Source of the DNA: Bacteroidetes bacterium ADurb.Bin012
GTDB lineage: Bacteria; Bacteroidota; Bacteroidia; Bacteroidales; TTA-H9
DNA length: 53,881 nucleotides
Assembly: GCA_002071415.1 (NCBI GenBank)
Contig: MWFC01000011.1
Location: 1-53,881 of the forward strand
Direction of reading: 5' to 3'
The notes beneath the pieces were generated by a model. It did not search any database. It saw only the letters and a list, made by a program, of their open reading frames with translations, and had not been told where the DNA came from. Shown one piece after another: positions 53,201 to 53,881 of this stretch (positions are counted from its first letter, which is position 1; every line of letters starts with the position of its first letter). Position numbers and translations under genes: made by a program.

Positions 53201-53566
53201 ATGAAAGAAAAAATATTATCTTATAAAGATTTGGAGGTTTGGAAGAATGGAGTTAAGTTAGCAAAGGATATTTATGGGCTTACGGAAACGTTCCCCTATC
53301 ATGAACTTTATGCATTGACTTCACAACTTAGAAGGGCTGCGGTATCGGTTTCATCAAATATTGCAGAAGGGTATGTAAGAAATTCGACAAAAGAATTCGT
53401 TCATTTTCTATATATCTCACTTGGTTCATTGGCCGAAATTGATACTCAGTTACAATTGGCAAAAGAATTAAACTATACAGAGAATACGGAGGAATTGCAA
53501 AATTTCATTGAAATGCAAATGCAACAAATCAGGTCATTTATAAACGCACTCAAAAGAAAAATATAA
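53201..53566 (+). CDS. Four-helix-bundle protein (S23 rRNA intervening-sequence / TIGR02436 family)
   Basis: A 121-aa, fully helical protein, normal length for the family. It starts MKEKILSYKDLEVWKNGVKLA, followed by TSQLRRAAVSVSSNIAEGYVR and FLYISLGSLAEIDTQL, the family landmarks. Relatives are encoded in intervening sequences of some bacterial 23S rRNA genes and as stand-alone genes of unknown function; a related fold (Avd) serves diversity-generating retroelements. Start 53201 is chosen because the open frame upstream is the heptad repeat itself. It lies between G-rich and C-rich heptad arms. Confidence 0.9.
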   Translation: MKEKILSYKDLEVWKNGVKLAKDIYGLTETFPYHELYALTSQLRRAAVSVSSNIAEGYVRNSTKEFVHFLYISLGSLAEIDTQLQLAKELNYTENTEELQNFIEMQMQQIRSFINALKRKI

Positions 53567-53583
53567 ACAAGCTAATCACCATT

Positions 53584-53646
53584 TTCTAACCTCCAGTCTC
53601 TAACCTCCAGTCTCCATTCTCCACTCCCCATTCCCAATTTTCTGCG
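53584..53646 (+). repeat. Heptad island C, right C-rich arm, first block (9 units)
   Basis: Nine in-phase heptads: CTCCAGT twice, CTCTAAC, CTCCATT, CTCCACT, CCCCATT and relatives. It begins 17 nt after the four-helix-bundle stop codon. Confidence 0.85.
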
Positions 53647-53698
53647 ACTATCTGCGAGAGTTCCATTCTGCGATATCTACGAGAAATTATTTCCTCTC

Positions 53699-53741
53699 TC
53701 GCTGATTTACCCAGATTTAAAAACGCTGATTTACCCAGATT
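53699..53741 (+). repeat. 18-nt direct repeat
   Basis: CGCTGATTTACCCAGATT occurs twice with a 6-nt spacer (about 53700-53717 and 53724-53741). It sits between the two heptad blocks of the right arm. Confidence 0.85.
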
Positions 53742-53746
53742 AATAA

Positions 53747-53881
53747 TTGATAACTAATAACTTAGTATTTACTTCTTACAACATATAACTGTCAACTGAT
53801 AACTGTCATCCTCCATCCTCCATCCTCCATCCTCCATCCTCCATCCTCCATCCTCCATCCTCCATCCTCCATCCTCCATCC
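53747..53881 (+). repeat. Heptad island C, right arm, second block running off the window
   Basis: Starts with varied units (TTGATAA, CTAATAA, CTTAGTA, CTGTCAA, CTGATAA) and, without losing phase, becomes a perfect CCTCCAT tandem (from about 53810). 19 heptads are visible before the window ends inside the array. Confidence 0.9.

Noticed and set aside
53584-53881. 23S rRNA intervening sequence
   Set aside because: Although the four-helix-bundle family is known from such insertions, no 23S rRNA sequence flanks it here.

Overview
The window looks like a chromosomal segment from a member of the Bacteroidota, probably Bacteroidales-like. It has a SusC/SusD pair, a hybrid two-component sensor (HTCS), type IX secretion (a PorQ-like protein and two proteins with a C-terminal sorting domain), a UpxY antiterminator, and Bacteroidota-restricted families (DUF4295, DUF5063, DUF6913, paired DUF1573 genes). 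Many genes are preceded by an exact TAnnTTTG -7 box, the promoter element of this phylum. I cannot place it below phylum/order from sequence alone.

Layout. 1-3460: a TPP riboswitch in front of a TonB-dependent receptor, then a small exported protein. 3741-13630: a polysaccharide utilization operon (GH130 enzyme, MFS permease, unrecognised lipoprotein, SusC, SusD, LamG lipoprotein) closed by a strong terminator. It is followed by a 1032-aa T9SS cargo protein whose N-terminal half is a paralogue of the lipoprotein. 17142-24328: aminotransferase, DUF1573 protein, cation/proton antiporter, a fused FakA-FakB-type fatty acid kinase and tRNA-Val(GAC). 24445-26749: ftsY, DUF4295, rpmG and an exonuclease. 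26915-31756: a fused glycosyltransferase, DUF5063, a Gre-like factor behind a leader terminator, and two acyltransferases. 31757-34892: a gene-poor stretch with a receiver-domain relic, a very basic membrane protein and an MBL hydrolase. 34999-38749: DUF6913, dapA and a T9SS M14 peptidase. 38898-44966: coaE, ybbR-like, yajC, DUF1573, aroK, rlmD and a porQ-like gene. 45104-53881: trxB, NUDIX, HTCS, ispF, upxY-like and a four-helix-bundle gene, interleaved with repeat islands.

The most unusual feature is a set of three non-coding islands (about 45.1-45.3, 51.2-51.8 and 53.1-53.9 kb). They are built from 7-nt units that keep phase for up to 19 consecutive units while the unit sequence drifts. 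G-rich heptads lie on the left and C-rich heptads on the right. The 53-kb island carries an intact four-helix-bundle (S23/TIGR02436-like) gene between its arms. The 51-kb island keeps a 19-nt exact match to the start of that gene and no more of it. The 45-kb island shares a 25-nt exact inverted match with the 51-kb one. This resembles the heptameric STRR repeats known from heterocystous cyanobacteria, and suggests a mobile or expanding heptad element, possibly linked to the four-helix-bundle gene.

Other points: a promoter-proximal intrinsic terminator in front of the Gre-like gene, recalling the GraL leader of E. coli greA; a possible competing pairing in the TPP riboswitch leader; an unrecognised large domain exported by two routes from one carbohydrate locus; and several ORFs whose first codons overlap a -7 box, so the true start is further in.
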